Assembly (NCBI RefSeq): GCF_000371925.1
Contig: NZ_AQVE01000003.1
Coordinates: 174,218-238,217, forward strand
Length of the DNA stretch: 64,000 bases
Direction of reading: 5' to 3'
Source of the DNA: Thiolinea disciformis DSM 14473
GTDB lineage: Bacteria; Pseudomonadota; Gammaproteobacteria; Thiotrichales; Thiotrichaceae
Shown: in pieces, positions 1 to 9,913 of the stretch
Numbering within the stretch: position 1 is the first letter of the stretch
Layout of the letters: each line of letters opens with the position of its first letter
Position numbers and translations under genes: made by a program
Notes under the pieces: generated by a model
Database searches by the model: none
What the model was told of the DNA's origin: nothing
The model's input: the letters and a program-made list of their open reading frames with translations, nothing else

Positions 1-880
1 ACAAGCCTTGCCCTTCTGGCAGAATGCCGGTCTGGTGCAATAATTGCTCAGCACGCTCTTGGCCGACTTCTGATAAAAAGACTTGCTTAGCCTTCTCATC
101 AACCCAGTAATCGCCCTCGCCGGTTTCTTCTTTTTGGCGCACTAAGTCGGGAATGAGCTTATCAATAGCGCGGTATAAATCGGACGCGTCTTGGCTTGGA
201 CCAGATATGATTAAGGGTGTGCGCGCTTCATCAATCAGAATCGAGTCAACTTCATCGACTACTGCATAACTCAATGGACGCTGTACACGCTCTTCCAACG
301 AGAAAGCCATATTGTCACGCAGATAATCGAAACCAAATTCATTATTCGTTCCATACGTAATATCTGCTGCATAAGAACTGCGGCGCTGCTCCTGTGTCAA
401 ACCATTAATAATGACACCCGTACTTAACCCTAAGAATCCGTATAATTTTGAGAGATGAGTTGCATCACGTTGCGCCAAATAATCGTTTACGGTAACAACA
501 TGTACGCCCTTGCCAGATAAAGCATTCAGATACACTGCGAGCGTTGCGACTAAGGTTTTTCCTTCACCGGTACGCATTTCAGCAATCTTGCCGCTATGTA
601 GCACCATACCCCCAATCATTTGCACGTCGTAATGGCGCATACCGAGCACACGCTTACTTGCTTCACGCACCGTGGCAAACGCTTCTGGCAGAATATCGTC
701 TAAGGTTGCGCCTTTGGCTAACTTTTCACGAAACTCAGCCGTTTTGGCCTGTAGGGCAACATCGGGCAGATTACTGTACTGCTCTTCGAGGCTATTGATA
801 TTTTTGACGATTTTGGCATAAGCCTTAACCAAACGGTCATTACGGCTTCCAAAAATCTTTCTGGCAACAGAACCCAGCAT
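1..880 (-). CDS. secA: SecA preprotein translocase ATPase (N-terminal part, runs off window)
   Basis: ATPase motor of the Sec translocon, which pushes unfolded preproteins through SecYEG at the inner membrane. Only the first 293 codons lie in the window. Translating the minus strand from the ATG at 880 gives a start [16 protein letters not shown], then MRTGEGKT (Walker A of nucleotide-binding domain 1), [22 protein letters not shown] and the DEAD-type Walker [17 protein letters not shown]. All are SecA hallmarks in the right order. A Shine-Dalgarno AGGAG sits 9-10 bases before the ATG. The C-terminal domains are outside the window. The gene lies at the distal end of the division/cell-wall cluster, after dciA and lpxC, as in Pseudomonas and relatives. 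Identity is certain from the motifs. Confidence 0.97.
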   Translation of the reverse strand, partial: MLGSVARKIFGSRNDRLVKAYAKIVKNINSLEEQYSNLPDVALQAKTAEFREKLAKGATLDDILPEAFATVREASKRVLGMRHYDVQMIGGMVLHSGKIAEMRTGEGKTLVATLAVYLNALSGKGVHVVTVNDYLAQRDATHLSKLYGFLGLSTGVIINGLTQEQRRSSYAADITYGTNNEFGFDYLRDNMAFSLEERVQRPLSYAVVDEVDSILIDEARTPLIISGPSQDASDLYRAIDKLIPDLVRQKEETGEGDYWVDEKAKQVFLSEVGQERAEQLLHQTGILPEGQGL

Positions 881-1595
881 ATGTTTTATATTCTCCTAAC
901 CCCATCTACCAGCGCCTTTACTGGCCGTGATGATGAGCAGTGCAACGTAATAGGACGTTCTTTAAAAGGCGAGTAACCTGCCCGACAAATTAACAAATTA
1001 GCCACAATATGGAGGCAACTCCGCTAAAAACAAGGAAGGCTGCGCATTATTTTTATCGTAGAACAGACTCCCATTTTTAGCCGCGCACAGTATAGCTGGC
1101 TTAGTTATTTTAAGTTGAATTTTTATTCCAAGCCAGTGAGATAATTTTGCGGATCAAGTTGCCTTTCATGATACAAAATTTCTAAGTACCACATGTCATT
1201 CAAGCAAGTGCCCTAGCTTGTCCGAAAAAACTCCTAGCCGAATGGCTCTCAAGCAAGGTTTAAACGCATTCTCCTGCCACAAGCTCCCCCTAATTCGATT
1301 AAATTCTAATCAGAATAATCACACCCGCCATCAAGATCGCCTAAAATTTTTTCAACTTGAGTAGTCGTCAAACGCACCCTTAGCAGTGTATGATCGCACT
1401 CAGGTAGATCGAGCCGTTGATTAAACAACACACCAGTCACGAGCAAAACTATCACACTCGCTAAGATCACGAGCTAGGTGATCAGATGGATATTAAGCGC
1501 TGTATAAAGCGCCTCTTCATACTTGGAATATCCCCATCAAATCTTCTGCATATTCTGTGGCATCTTGGATTTAGGCCACAAGGGCGAGTCAAATC
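881..1595. other. 715-base gap between secA and dciA
   Basis: This gap separates two divergent genes and must hold the secA promoter, although no convincing -35/-10 pair was found. Bases 881-1120 show no coding signal. Bases 1123-1517 hold fragments of a decayed gene on the minus strand, listed separately. In Pseudomonas the same interval between secA and the DciA gene is occupied by an M23 peptidase gene, which makes the lack of an intact gene here notable. Confidence 0.6.
1123..1517 (-). pseudogene. Decayed gene remnant, possibly a M23-type peptidase
   Basis: Read on the minus strand, three pieces appear in the order expected of a membrane-anchored periplasmic protein. First is MKRRFIQRLISI at 1517-1482. 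Next, in another frame, is a 54-codon stretch from a GTG at 1470 to a stop at 1306, with a hydrophobic segment (ILASVIVLLVTGVLF). Last, after several stops, is a 29-codon piece at 1212-1123 containing WYLEILYHERQLDPQNYL. That final piece resembles the end of LytM/M23 peptidases (the HLHFEV...G..VDP..YL pattern), with the His residues lost. The frame changes, internal stops and missing catalytic core argue for a pseudogene with a large deletion. The 54-codon piece could instead be a real small membrane protein, but no ribosome binding site was seen before its GTG. The family assignment rests on one short match plus gene order. Confidence 0.4.
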
Positions 1596-2012
1596 ATGGA
1601 AAAACTGAGTCGTTGGGTTCGCAAAGCCCCTATCATTGACACCTTGGCGCAGCTTGAGCACTTGGCAGCCTTGATAGAACAACAAGTTGGTGTGCAAGTT
1701 CGTGACCGCATTTGGCCTTTGATTCGTCAGCGCCGTTTAGTAATACTCACGGACGACCCTTATCTAGCCACCCAAGCACGTTTCTTACAAAAAACACTGT
1801 GTAAACAACTAAATGCCGAACTCAAGCTAAATCTAATGGGTATTGATGTTAAGGTGGTGAACCTCCCCACTACCAGACAAAGTCGAAAAATAACACGCCT
1901 ACCGGTTCAACCACAGGTTGTACAGACACTAGCTTATATTGCAGAAAGCATTAATGATGAGGGTCTGAAACAGTCACTGCTAGGCGTGGCAGCAACTGTT
2001 GCGGTAGCCTAA
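1596..2012 (+). CDS. dciA: DciA-family (DUF721) replicative helicase loader/operator
   Basis: 138-residue DUF721 protein. DciA is the ancestral DnaB-interacting protein that helps load the replicative helicase in bacteria lacking the phage-derived DnaC/DnaI loaders. The N-terminal half shows the family pattern of a KH-like domain (RIWPLIRQRRLVILTDDPYLATQARFLQ, then KTLCKQLNAEL). The C-terminal about 50 residues are basic then low in complexity, with no recognised motif. Its position between secA and lpxC matches the location in Pseudomonas. It is transcribed toward lpxC, and the two stop codons are four bases apart. Its partner dnaB is also in this window (27621-28988). The function comes from the family; direct evidence here is limited to sequence pattern and synteny. 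Confidence 0.8.
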   Translation: MEKLSRWVRKAPIIDTLAQLEHLAALIEQQVGVQVRDRIWPLIRQRRLVILTDDPYLATQARFLQKTLCKQLNAELKLNLMGIDVKVVNLPTTRQSRKITRLPVQPQVVQTLAYIAESINDEGLKQSLLGVAATVAVA

Positions 2013-2016
2013 CATG

Positions 2017-2934
2017 CTAGGCGCCTACTAAGGTGTATGTATCGGCAAAAATAGCTTGGCTTTGACGCTTTTCTTCCAAACCTACCATTTCCCAAGCGTC
2101 TCGACGCTGTAATAGCTCACGAACCAATAAATTATTAATCGCATGACCCGCTTTATGGCCGTGGAAAGCCCCGATAATCCCATGGCCTAGGGTATATAAA
2201 TCCCCGATGGCATCCAAAATTTTGTGGCGCACAAATTCATCTTGATAGCGCAAACCGTCTGGATTGAGCACCTTAAAATCGTCTAGCACAATGGCATTTT
2301 CCAAACTGCCACCCAGACCTAGATTTTTTGAGCGTAGGCTTTCAATATCGCGCATAAAACCGAAGGTACGCGCGCGTGCAATTTCATTGGTATAAGCTTG
2401 ATTAGAAAAATCAAACTCAACCTGTTGAGGCGTAGCACTAATAGCTGGGTGATTAAATTGGATGGCGAACGAAGCCTTAAAACCCTCATAGGGCGTTAAT
2501 TGTGCAAAGCTATCGCCTTGGCGCGCTTCAATGGGCTTTTTAATACGAATAAAACGCTTTAAAGCTGCCTGCTCTGCAATACCAGCTTCTAATAATAAAT
2601 ATAAAAAGGGTGCGGCACTGCCGTCCATGATAGGAATTTCAGGCGCATTAATATCAACATACAAGTTATCAACCCCTAAGCCAGCAACCGCTGAGAGTAG
2701 ATGCTCGACAGTCGCAACCTTAATATCATCCTGTATCAACGCCGTGCATAGACGTGTGTCACCGACTCGCTCAGGGTGCAAGCTTAAGCTAGGCTTGCCT
2801 GCTAAGTCTGTGCGAAAAAATACAATACCTGTATTAACCGGCGCAGGGCGCAGGGTCATCACGACTTTTTTACCGGAATGCAAGCCAATACCGACGGAAG
2901 AGACAGCCCTTTTTAGTGTTCTTTGTTTAAGCAC
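2017..2934 (-). CDS. lpxC: UDP-3-O-acyl-N-acetylglucosamine deacetylase
   Basis: Zinc deacetylase that catalyses the committed step of lipid A synthesis in the cytoplasm. 305 residues, the usual length. The start MLKQRTLKRAVSSVGIGLHSG is typical. Zinc-ligand and catalytic motifs are all present: H78 in VEHLLSAVAGLGVDN, the INAPEIPIMDGSA loop, HKILDAIGDLYTLG (His and Asp ligands) and GAFHGHKAGHAINN (catalytic His). It follows ftsZ in the same direction after a 211-base gap containing a hairpin, so it may be transcribed partly from its own promoter. It is convergent with dciA. In enterobacteria LpxC is turned over by FtsH through its C-terminal tail; the tail here (IFADTYTLVGA) is not the same and nothing can be concluded from it. 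Confidence 0.98.
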   Translation of the reverse strand: MLKQRTLKRAVSSVGIGLHSGKKVVMTLRPAPVNTGIVFFRTDLAGKPSLSLHPERVGDTRLCTALIQDDIKVATVEHLLSAVAGLGVDNLYVDINAPEIPIMDGSAAPFLYLLLEAGIAEQAALKRFIRIKKPIEARQGDSFAQLTPYEGFKASFAIQFNHPAISATPQQVEFDFSNQAYTNEIARARTFGFMRDIESLRSKNLGLGGSLENAIVLDDFKVLNPDGLRYQDEFVRHKILDAIGDLYTLGHGIIGAFHGHKAGHAINNLLVRELLQRRDAWEMVGLEEKRQSQAIFADTYTLVGA

Positions 2935-3090
2935 TTGTCGCCCCTAACTGACGATTTCATTCTTCATTAAAAGAGAAACTGCGAAATTCTAATATATTAT
3001 CGACTAGCTTAATAATAGAAGCTTATTTTACGTGGGTTTGCTTAATAGCAGCCTGAACAAAACACTCATTTTTTGCCTAACATACAAGCA

Positions 3091-3113
3091 AACCGGCGCA
3101 TCCTGCACCGGCT
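3091..3113 (-). terminator. Hairpin downstream of ftsZ
   Basis: An inverted repeat with 10-base arms (AACCGGCGCA and TGCACCGGCT, two G-T wobbles) and a 3-base loop lies 33 bases after the ftsZ stop. On the minus strand it is followed by TGCTTGTATG, a poor U tract. It may be a weak terminator or an mRNA-stabilising hairpin between ftsZ and lpxC. Confidence 0.4.
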
Positions 3114-3145
3114 GCTTTGGCATGTTTGAGCTTGCATTGAACCAC

Positions 3146-4315
3146 TTAGTTCACTTGTTGGCGCAAGAAAGCTGGTATTTCTAATACACTCATATCACTC
3201 TCTAGAGAGCTACGCGTTGTACGAGCTGTTGAAGCAGCTGGTGCAGCTTGTTGTGGTGCAGTTGAAGCTAACTCCACTGGGCGTAAACGCGGACGCTGTG
3301 GTTGTTGAGCTTGGGCAGGAGCGGCCGTCTTTGCGCCAATTGCACGACTAGTAATAGCACTCTCTTCCAGACCAGTAGCCACTAAGGTTACACGGATTTC
3401 GTCACTCATCGTTGGATCAATAACGGTACCCACTACGACGGTTGCTTCATCGGATGCGAACTGGCGAATCACTTCACCGACTTCTTCAAACTCATGGATG
3501 CCCATATCTAGGCCAGCGGTAATATTCACCAGAATACCCCGTGCACCATCCAAACAAATGTCTTCGAGTAAGGGACTAGAAATCGCTTCACGCGCTGCTT
3601 TGGCGGCACGCTCATCACCTTGACCACGTCCCATGCCCATCATCGAAACGCCCATGCCAGACATCACTGTGCGCACGTCCGCAAAGTCAACGTTAATCAA
3701 ACCCGGACGCGTGATTAATTCTGCAATACCTTGTACAGCATGTAACAACACATTGTTAGCCGCTTTAAAAGCTTCTAATAAAGTCACCGATTTACCTAAG
3801 GAAGTCAGTAACTTCTGATTAGGAATCGTGATTAAGGAGTCAACATGTTTGGCTAATTCAGCAATCCCTGCATCAGCCGCTTTCATACGCTTAGGTCCTT
3901 CAAAAGGGAAAGGACGCGTAACGACCGCCACGGTTAAAATGCCCAAATCGCGCGCAATTTCAGCTACTACTGGCGCTGCACCTGTGCCTGTTCCACCGCC
4001 CATACCGGCTGTAATAAATAGCATGTCGGTACCACGGATTAAATCTTTAATGCGATCACGATCCTCAATAGCCGCTTCACGCCCGACATCCGGATTCGCG
4101 CCAGCACCCAAGCCTTTTGTTAAATTTGAGCCTAATTGCAATACGGTTTTGCTAGTACTGCATTGTAAGGCTTGAGAATCGGTATTAGCACAGATGAAAT
4201 CTACACCTTCAATGCCTGAAGCAACCATGTTTGCTACCGCATTACCGCCGCCGCCGCCAACGCCGACCACCTTGATCACTGCGCCAGTATTTACATTATC
4301 CATTATTTCAAACAT
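3146..4315 (-). CDS. ftsZ: Cell division protein FtsZ
   Basis: Tubulin-like GTPase that polymerises at midcell to form the Z ring. 389 residues from the ATG at 4315 (MFEIMDN...). This start is preferred because GGAGAG sits five bases upstream and the N-terminus matches other FtsZ proteins; a GTG two codons upstream is in frame but less likely. Motifs: [17 protein letters not shown], the tubulin signature [12 protein letters not shown], and [15 protein letters not shown] in the T7-loop region. A Gln/Pro/Ala-rich linker (about 320-370) leads to the conserved C-terminal tail [11 protein letters not shown], which binds FtsA and ZipA. It follows ftsA by 16 bases, in the standard ftsQ-ftsA-ftsZ order. 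Confidence 0.99.
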   Translation of the reverse strand: MFEIMDNVNTGAVIKVVGVGGGGGNAVANMVASGIEGVDFICANTDSQALQCSTSKTVLQLGSNLTKGLGAGANPDVGREAAIEDRDRIKDLIRGTDMLFITAGMGGGTGTGAAPVVAEIARDLGILTVAVVTRPFPFEGPKRMKAADAGIAELAKHVDSLITIPNQKLLTSLGKSVTLLEAFKAANNVLLHAVQGIAELITRPGLINVDFADVRTVMSGMGVSMMGMGRGQGDERAAKAAREAISSPLLEDICLDGARGILVNITAGLDMGIHEFEEVGEVIRQFASDEATVVVGTVIDPTMSDEIRVTLVATGLEESAITSRAIGAKTAAPAQAQQPQRPRLRPVELASTAPQQAAPAASTARTTRSSLESDMSVLEIPAFLRQQVN

Positions 4316-4331
4316 GCCCACTCTCCAACTG

Positions 4332-5585
4332 TTAAAAATTTCCGTTAAACCAACTTTTCAGACGATCCCAAGTCCCTGAAGCCGAGCTAGACGCTGCGAC
4401 CACAGACGGACTAAAGGTGCGCCGTTCTCCATAGGCTTGCTGCGCGATACCGTACAGCAACAATCCCACCCCAGTGGAGTGGATGGGATTTTCCACTTCG
4501 CCCCGTAAACCTCCGATGTCACGCGGCATACCTACTCGCACCGGCATATGAAAGACTTCTTCGGCTAACTCAACAACACCCTTCATCTTGGATGTTCCAC
4601 CCGTTAACACAATGCCAGCGCCGATACGTTCTTCAAAACCACTGCGCTGTAATTCTTTCAAGACCAATGCGAATAGCTCTTCATACCGAGGCTCAATGAC
4701 AGATGCAAGCGTTTGCGTAGACAAACTGCGTGCTTCACGCTCACCAACACCCGGTACTTCAATAAACTGCTCTTCATCTACCAACTGACGTAGAGCACAA
4801 CCATACTTTATTTTAATCACTTCAGCATGTTGCGTCGGAGTACGCACTGCCACCGCAATATCATTCGTCACCTGATCACCCGCAATCGGAATCACTGCGG
4901 TATGGTGAATCGAACCATCAATAAACACCGCGATGTCACTCGTGCCACCGCCAATGTCCACTAAACAAACACCTAACTCTTTTTCATCTTCTTCAAGCAC
5001 AGCATAACTGGAAGCTACTTGCTCTAAAATAATATCTTCCACGTTCAAATTACAGCGTTCAACACACTTAATAATATTTTGTGCCGCACTATGCGCCGCT
5101 GTCACTAGATGCACGCGTGCCTCTAAGCGTACACCGGACATACCCACTGGTTCACGAATCCCATCTTGCTGGTCAATGACGTACTCTTGCGGTAAAACAT
5201 GCAAAATACGCTGATCGGCTGGAATCGCTACTGCGCGGGCTGCATCCATCACCCGATCTAAATCAAGCGACGTTACTTCTTTGTCTTTAATGGCGACAAT
5301 GCCGTGCGAATTTAAACTACGCACATGGCTCCCAGCAATGCCTACATAGACCGAACTGATACTGACGCCCGACATTAATTCAGCCTCTTCAATCGCACGA
5401 CGAATGGACTGAATGGTTGACTCAATATTAACCACCACGCCTTTTTTCATGCCGCGTGAAGGGTATGTCCCAATCCCAATGACTTCTAAACGGCCATTTT
5501 CACCGACTTCACCCACCATAGCCACGACTTTAGATGTACCAATATCTAAAGCAACAACGTTATTGTGTTCAGCTTTTTTCGACAT
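4332..5585 (-). CDS. ftsA: Cell division protein FtsA
   Basis: Actin-like ATPase that tethers FtsZ to the inner membrane and recruits later divisome proteins. 417 residues. Actin-fold motifs: [17 protein letters not shown] (phosphate 1), [16 protein letters not shown] (phosphate 2) and [24 protein letters not shown] (adenosine loop). The 1C domain lies around residues 85-165. The C-terminus [12 protein letters not shown] is the amphipathic membrane-targeting helix. The start ATG lies inside the end of ftsQ (17-base overlap) with GGGAG six bases upstream, which suggests translational coupling. Confidence 0.99.
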   Translation of the reverse strand: MSKKAEHNNVVALDIGTSKVVAMVGEVGENGRLEVIGIGTYPSRGMKKGVVVNIESTIQSIRRAIEEAELMSGVSISSVYVGIAGSHVRSLNSHGIVAIKDKEVTSLDLDRVMDAARAVAIPADQRILHVLPQEYVIDQQDGIREPVGMSGVRLEARVHLVTAAHSAAQNIIKCVERCNLNVEDIILEQVASSYAVLEEDEKELGVCLVDIGGGTSDIAVFIDGSIHHTAVIPIAGDQVTNDIAVAVRTPTQHAEVIKIKYGCALRQLVDEEQFIEVPGVGEREARSLSTQTLASVIEPRYEELFALVLKELQRSGFEERIGAGIVLTGGTSKMKGVVELAEEVFHMPVRVGMPRDIGGLRGEVENPIHSTGVGLLLYGIAQQAYGERRTFSPSVVAASSSASGTWDRLKSWFNGNF

Positions 5586-6429
5586 ATTTAGCTCCCGAGA
5601 CTTTGGTGCTCTCTACATTCAGCGTATTGGCTGCACTCTCACCAAAGCCCTGCTTCCATTCCACTGCCAAACCATTGGTATAACGCAAATCAATGCGTTT
5701 AATTTTGTCAAACGTCTTACGCAACTCATGCTCATACGCGACTCTCAAACGTTGCATGCGCTGTTCCTGCTCCTTGCGTCCAACAATTACTTCGGGCCCT
5801 TGACGGAATTTTAAGAACCACGACCCATGTTGATCCTCAGTCAGTTCCGTAATTTCCAGATTCAAGCCTTTGAAAACACCCATCAATTTCACGTAGCGTT
5901 CGCCCATTTCCCGACCACTACTGACTGAACTGTATATGAATGGAAAGATACCTTGTTTCTCTGGCACTGTCCCTGTAAAAATATCACCATATTTATTTAA
6001 TAATTGTCCTTCGCCCCAAAAAGCGATAGGAAACTGCGTTTCCACCGTCACTATTAATTGATTTGGCCATACTTTACGCAGACTAACATCACGTACCCAT
6101 TCATTAGTTTCCAGTACCTGCTCTAAATTCATCGCGTCTAATAAATATAGATTAGTCCCGACATAAGGTTGAGCAATAATCTCTAACTCCGATTTTTTTA
6201 AATACTGAAAATCACCCTGCCAATCTATTTTCTCAATCGGTAGGTGATTCGGATTGTTTAACCAAGCCACCACCCATAAAACTGCACCCACAGCAATTAA
6301 TACGCACGAACCTAATATCCCTGCGCGCACTGCAGCAGGCGATAGCGTAAACTCACGCTTAGGCGCAAGCTTTTTGGGCGCGGCCTTCGGCAGACTGGGT
6401 TTACGTTTTTTATTAGGTTGTTGTGCCAT
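5569..6429 (-). CDS. ftsQ: Cell division protein FtsQ
   Basis: Bitopic inner-membrane protein that links the early divisome to FtsL/FtsB and FtsW/FtsI. 286 residues. There is a basic Pro/Lys-rich cytoplasmic tail (1-30), one TM segment (AGILGSCVLIAVGAVLWVV, about 35-53), and a POTRA domain starting at IEKIDWQGDFQYLKKSELE. The beta domain follows with VSLRKVWPNQLIVTVETQFPIAFW and LRVAYEHELRK. The ATG follows the ddl stop with no gap. The last 17 bases overlap ftsA. Family identity is clear from architecture and position. Confidence 0.97.
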   Translation of the reverse strand: MAQQPNKKRKPSLPKAAPKKLAPKREFTLSPAAVRAGILGSCVLIAVGAVLWVVAWLNNPNHLPIEKIDWQGDFQYLKKSELEIIAQPYVGTNLYLLDAMNLEQVLETNEWVRDVSLRKVWPNQLIVTVETQFPIAFWGEGQLLNKYGDIFTGTVPEKQGIFPFIYSSVSSGREMGERYVKLMGVFKGLNLEITELTEDQHGSWFLKFRQGPEVIVGRKEQEQRMQRLRVAYEHELRKTFDKIKRIDLRYTNGLAVEWKQGFGESAANTLNVESTKVSGAKYVEKS

Positions 6430-7344
6430 TTACAGCGTTGTTTCCAAAATTCGAACCACCAAACTATTAAAATCCATACCGATTGCACGCGCTGCCATGG
6501 GCACTAAACTATGATCGGTCATGCCCGGATTCGTATTCACTTCCAATAACCATGCCTTACCTTGTTGATCGCGCATTAAATCAATCCGTCCCCAACCTTT
6601 ACCACCCACCGCAGCAAAGGCTTCACGTGCTAATGCTTGCATCGCTTTTTCCTCGTCCGGCTCTAAACCACAAGGACAAAAATAACGTGTGTCATCCGAA
6701 ATATATTTTGCTTCGTAATCGTAAAAATCACCGGGTACTTCGAGTTTAATCAGTGGCAAAGATTCACCCGCTAAAATACCAGCCGTATATTCCGCACCCG
6801 TAATCCACTGCTCTGCTATGACCACTGGATCGCGCTCGACAGCTTTTAAATAAGCTGCTTTGAGTTGAGATGCTTCCGTAACCTTACTCAAGCCAATGCT
6901 GGAGCCTTCCGTCACGGGCTTTACCATCAGAGGCAAACCTAATGCTTTGACCACAGCATCGAAATCCGTGTCTGCATTCAACACGTGATAGGCAGGGGTT
7001 GGTAAGCCTGTGCCAGCCCATAGCCGCTTCGTCATGAGTTTATCCATACTAACTGCGGAGGCACGCACACCACAGCCGGTATAAGGCAAATCGAGTAACT
7101 CCAATGCACCTTGTAGTACACCATCTTCCCCACCTCGACCATGTAAGATATTGAATACACGATCAAACTTGCCTTCTTGTAAAACGCGTAAAACAGTCTT
7201 ATCGACATCAATACCGTGTGCATCGACACCGCTTTCTTGCAGCGCTTTCAATACCGCCGCACCGCTTTTCAAAGAAACAGGACGCTCTGCAGCCCAACCA
7301 CCATAAAGCACTGCCACTTTGCCGAAACGTTGTTGATTATTCAT
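6430..7344 (-). CDS. ddlB: D-alanine--D-alanine ligase (DdlB type)
   Basis: ATP-grasp enzyme joining two D-Ala molecules to give the dipeptide that MurF adds to the peptidoglycan precursor. 304 residues, the normal length for DdlB. Motifs: VAVLYGGWAAERPVSLKSG (N-terminal substrate domain), LHGRGGEDGVLQGALELLDLPYTG, the ATP-binding loop PVTEGSSIGLSKV, and the metal and D-Ala site GWGRIDLMRDQQGKAWLLEVNTNPGMT. It sits between murC and ftsQ as in E. coli, with a 11-base gap to murC and none to ftsQ. MurB, often found beside it in other gammaproteobacteria, is absent here. Confidence 0.98.
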   Translation of the reverse strand: MNNQQRFGKVAVLYGGWAAERPVSLKSGAAVLKALQESGVDAHGIDVDKTVLRVLQEGKFDRVFNILHGRGGEDGVLQGALELLDLPYTGCGVRASAVSMDKLMTKRLWAGTGLPTPAYHVLNADTDFDAVVKALGLPLMVKPVTEGSSIGLSKVTEASQLKAAYLKAVERDPVVIAEQWITGAEYTAGILAGESLPLIKLEVPGDFYDYEAKYISDDTRYFCPCGLEPDEEKAMQALAREAFAAVGGKGWGRIDLMRDQQGKAWLLEVNTNPGMTDHSLVPMAARAIGMDFNSLVVRILETTL

Positions 7345-7355
7345 TATTATTTGCC

Positions 7356-8798
7356 CTATTCATCAGTTAATTCCGCTTGACGCGTGACATCGAGCTTTTG
7401 CGGCAAACTTGCTGCCAAAGCACCGACACTGCCTGCCCCTTGAGTGAGTATCACATCCCCATCTTGTAAAATATGCTTCAAGACACCCGGCACATCTTCT
7501 ACATCGGTTACAAAAATGGGATCGACCTTGCCACGAATACGGATAGCGCGCGATAAGGCACGCCCGTCAGCACCTGGGATAGGTTGCTCGCTGGCAGGAT
7601 AAACATCCATCAAAACTAAGACATCCGTTTCAGAAAGTACTTGAGCAAAATCTTCAAATAAATCACGGGTACGGGTATACCGGTGCGGCTGGAATACTAA
7701 TACCAAACGCCGATCAGGCCAAACCCCCCGAGCAGCTTTCAAGGTAGCTAGCATTTCGCGCGGATGATGCCCATAATCATCCACTAAGGTTGCCGTGCCA
7801 CGACCAAAATTAATATCGCCATAGAGTTGGAAACGTCGTCCAACGCCATCGAATTTTTGCAAGCCACGTTGAATCGCTTCTTGCGGAATGTCTAGCTCAG
7901 TCGCAACCGTAATCGCAGCTAAAGCATTTAAAACGTTATGATGTCCGGGTAAATTCAAGGTGACGTCCCAACGCTTGCCCGTTCGTGCAAACTCCACCGT
8001 AAATTGACTTTGCAGACCTTCGTACTTCACATGACTTGCACGAACATCCGCATCCTGCTCAATGCCATAGGTCAAAATCGGACGATTTACTTGGGGCAAA
8101 ATCGCTCGCACATGCTCATCATCCGTACATAAGACCGCCAATCCATAAAACGGCAAGTGATGCAAAAAGTCGATAAACGTCTGCTTTAAGCGGGCAAAAT
8201 CGCCGCCGTATGTAGACATGTGGTCTTCGTCGATATTAGTGACAATAGAAATCATGGGTTGCAGATGCAAAAACGAGGCGTCGCTTTCATCGGCCTCTGC
8301 TACCAAATACTCACCCGTTCCCAACTTAGAGTTACTGGCTGAGCTATTCAATTTACCGCCAATGACATAAGTTGGATCCATTCCGCCTTCGACTAATAAA
8401 CTGGTTACTAGGCTGGTAGTGGTCGTTTTACCATGCGTTCCTGCGATCGCAATACCTTGACGAAAGCGCATCAGTTCCGCGAGCATTTCAGCACGACGCA
8501 CAATAGGAATGCGCTGTTCACGTGCGGCTATAATTTCAGGATTAGCATCATCAATGGCAGTTGAGACCACAATAACATCGGCACCATTCACTTGCTCAGC
8601 CGCATGACCTTTATAGGTTTTGACGCCCAAAGAGCGTAAGCGCCGTGTCATGGTATTATCCGCTAAGTCGGAGCCACTGACGCTGTAGCCCAGATTGGCA
8701 ACCACCTCAGCAATTCCCCCCATTCCAGCACCACCAATGCCAATAAAATGGATGCGGTTAATCCGTTTCCGCGCAAGGCTGTCAACGCCTGTTTTCAT
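7356..8798 (-). CDS. murC: UDP-N-acetylmuramate--L-alanine ligase
   Basis: Cytoplasmic Mur ligase that adds L-alanine to UDP-MurNAc, the first amino acid of the stem peptide. 480 residues. It shows the Rossmann motif [17 protein letters not shown], the ATP loop [15 protein letters not shown], the metal-site segment [16 protein letters not shown], the nucleotide motif [11 protein letters not shown], and [18 protein letters not shown] in the C-terminal domain. Its ATGA start overlaps the murG stop by four bases, a pattern of translational coupling repeated along this cluster. Confidence 0.99.
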   Translation of the reverse strand: MKTGVDSLARKRINRIHFIGIGGAGMGGIAEVVANLGYSVSGSDLADNTMTRRLRSLGVKTYKGHAAEQVNGADVIVVSTAIDDANPEIIAAREQRIPIVRRAEMLAELMRFRQGIAIAGTHGKTTTTSLVTSLLVEGGMDPTYVIGGKLNSSASNSKLGTGEYLVAEADESDASFLHLQPMISIVTNIDEDHMSTYGGDFARLKQTFIDFLHHLPFYGLAVLCTDDEHVRAILPQVNRPILTYGIEQDADVRASHVKYEGLQSQFTVEFARTGKRWDVTLNLPGHHNVLNALAAITVATELDIPQEAIQRGLQKFDGVGRRFQLYGDINFGRGTATLVDDYGHHPREMLATLKAARGVWPDRRLVLVFQPHRYTRTRDLFEDFAQVLSETDVLVLMDVYPASEQPIPGADGRALSRAIRIRGKVDPIFVTDVEDVPGVLKHILQDGDVILTQGAGSVGALAASLPQKLDVTRQAELTDE

Positions 8799-9913
8799 GC
8801 TACTTGTCCCTGTTCATTAAAATGATAACCCGCATATTCGGCACAAATGGCAGCCACTTCCTCGGTAGCTTGAGGTTTAGCTAATTGCCGTGCTGCCTGC
8901 GCCATGTGCAATAAACGTGGGCGATCAGTACATAATTCCTGTAAAGCCACTGACAATGTCTGTGCAGTCAAATGACTTTGCGGCATCAAGAGCGCCGCAC
9001 CATGATCCGCTAAATAAGCCGCATTGGCGGTCTGATGATCGTCCACCGCATGAGGATAAGGCACTAAAATACTCGCCAAACCTGCGGCTGCAACTTCGGC
9101 GATGGTCAAAGCACCCGCACGACAAATAATCAAATCAGCCCAGCTATAGGCCTCTGCCATGTCCTCAATATAAGCGGTCACCGTACCAGCCACTTGAGCC
9201 GACTGGTAATTGGCTTGCGCGGTTTCCAGATTCCGTGTGCCTGCTTGGTGGCGTACTTCGGGGCGCATCCACTCGGGTATTAAAGCCAAAGCCTGTGGCA
9301 CAACCTCATTTAACGCCGCCGCGCCTAGACTGCCACCAATAATCAATAGATGTACTTTTTGACCTTCACGCGCTGCATGACGTAGTTCTGGAGCGGGCAG
9401 TGCCGCAATATCATTTCGCACCGGATTACCAGTAGCCAGTAATTTTTTGGAAGCCGGAAACGTTTTCGGGAAACCTTCCAACACACGCTTACTAAAGCTG
9501 GCGAGCAAACGATTGGTTAAACCCGCGACCGCATTTTGTTCGTGAATGACCAAGGGAATGCCCATCAGTGAAGCTACCAAGCCCCCCGGACCAGCTACAA
9601 ATCCACCCATACCTAAGACCGCAGCAGGTTTATGTTCACGCATAATTTTAACGGACTGACCCAAGGCAACCAGCAAACGCCATGGTGCTGCTAACCAAGC
9701 TTGCCAGCCTTTGCCACGCAGACCATTCACCGTAAGCCACGCCATGGGAATGCCAGCTTCAGGAATAACCCGCGCTTCCAAGCCATTTCTGGTGCCCATC
9801 CAAACAATAGGAATATCCTTCGCTTGCAACGCACGTGCTACTGCTAGCCCCGGATAAACATGCCCGCCGGTTCCCCCTGCGGTAATCAGAATAGGCTGTT
9901 TTATAGTTGTCAT
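8795..9913 (-). CDS. murG: UDP-GlcNAc:lipid I N-acetylglucosaminyltransferase
   Basis: Peripheral membrane GT-B glycosyltransferase that converts lipid I to lipid II on the cytoplasmic face. 372 residues. The N-terminal glycine-rich loop [17 protein letters not shown] is diagnostic. [30 protein letters not shown], the second G loop [15 protein letters not shown], and the donor-site segment [31 protein letters not shown] all match MurG. Both ends overlap neighbours by four bases (ftsW upstream, murC downstream). Confidence 0.99.
   Translation of the reverse strand: MTTIKQPILITAGGTGGHVYPGLAVARALQAKDIPIVWMGTRNGLEARVIPEAGIPMAWLTVNGLRGKGWQAWLAAPWRLLVALGQSVKIMREHKPAAVLGMGGFVAGPGGLVASLMGIPLVIHEQNAVAGLTNRLLASFSKRVLEGFPKTFPASKKLLATGNPVRNDIAALPAPELRHAAREGQKVHLLIIGGSLGAAALNEVVPQALALIPEWMRPEVRHQAGTRNLETAQANYQSAQVAGTVTAYIEDMAEAYSWADLIICRAGALTIAEVAAAGLASILVPYPHAVDDHQTANAAYLADHGAALLMPQSHLTAQTLSVALQELCTDRPRLLHMAQAARQLAKPQATEEVAAICAEYAGYHFNEQGQVA

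Noticed and set aside
881..1120. A secM-like arrest peptide upstream of secA
   Set aside because: No short open frame with an arrest-like motif precedes secA; the gap shows no coding signal near the secA start.
1482..1697. 71-codon minus-strand frame overlapping the start of dciA
   Set aside because: Most of it is antisense to dciA; only its last 12 codons (MKRRFIQRLISI) are of interest, as part of the decayed gene.
2531..2947. 138-codon plus-strand open frame across lpxC
   Set aside because: It is antisense to a complete LpxC with all catalytic motifs and has no family resemblance or ribosome binding site.
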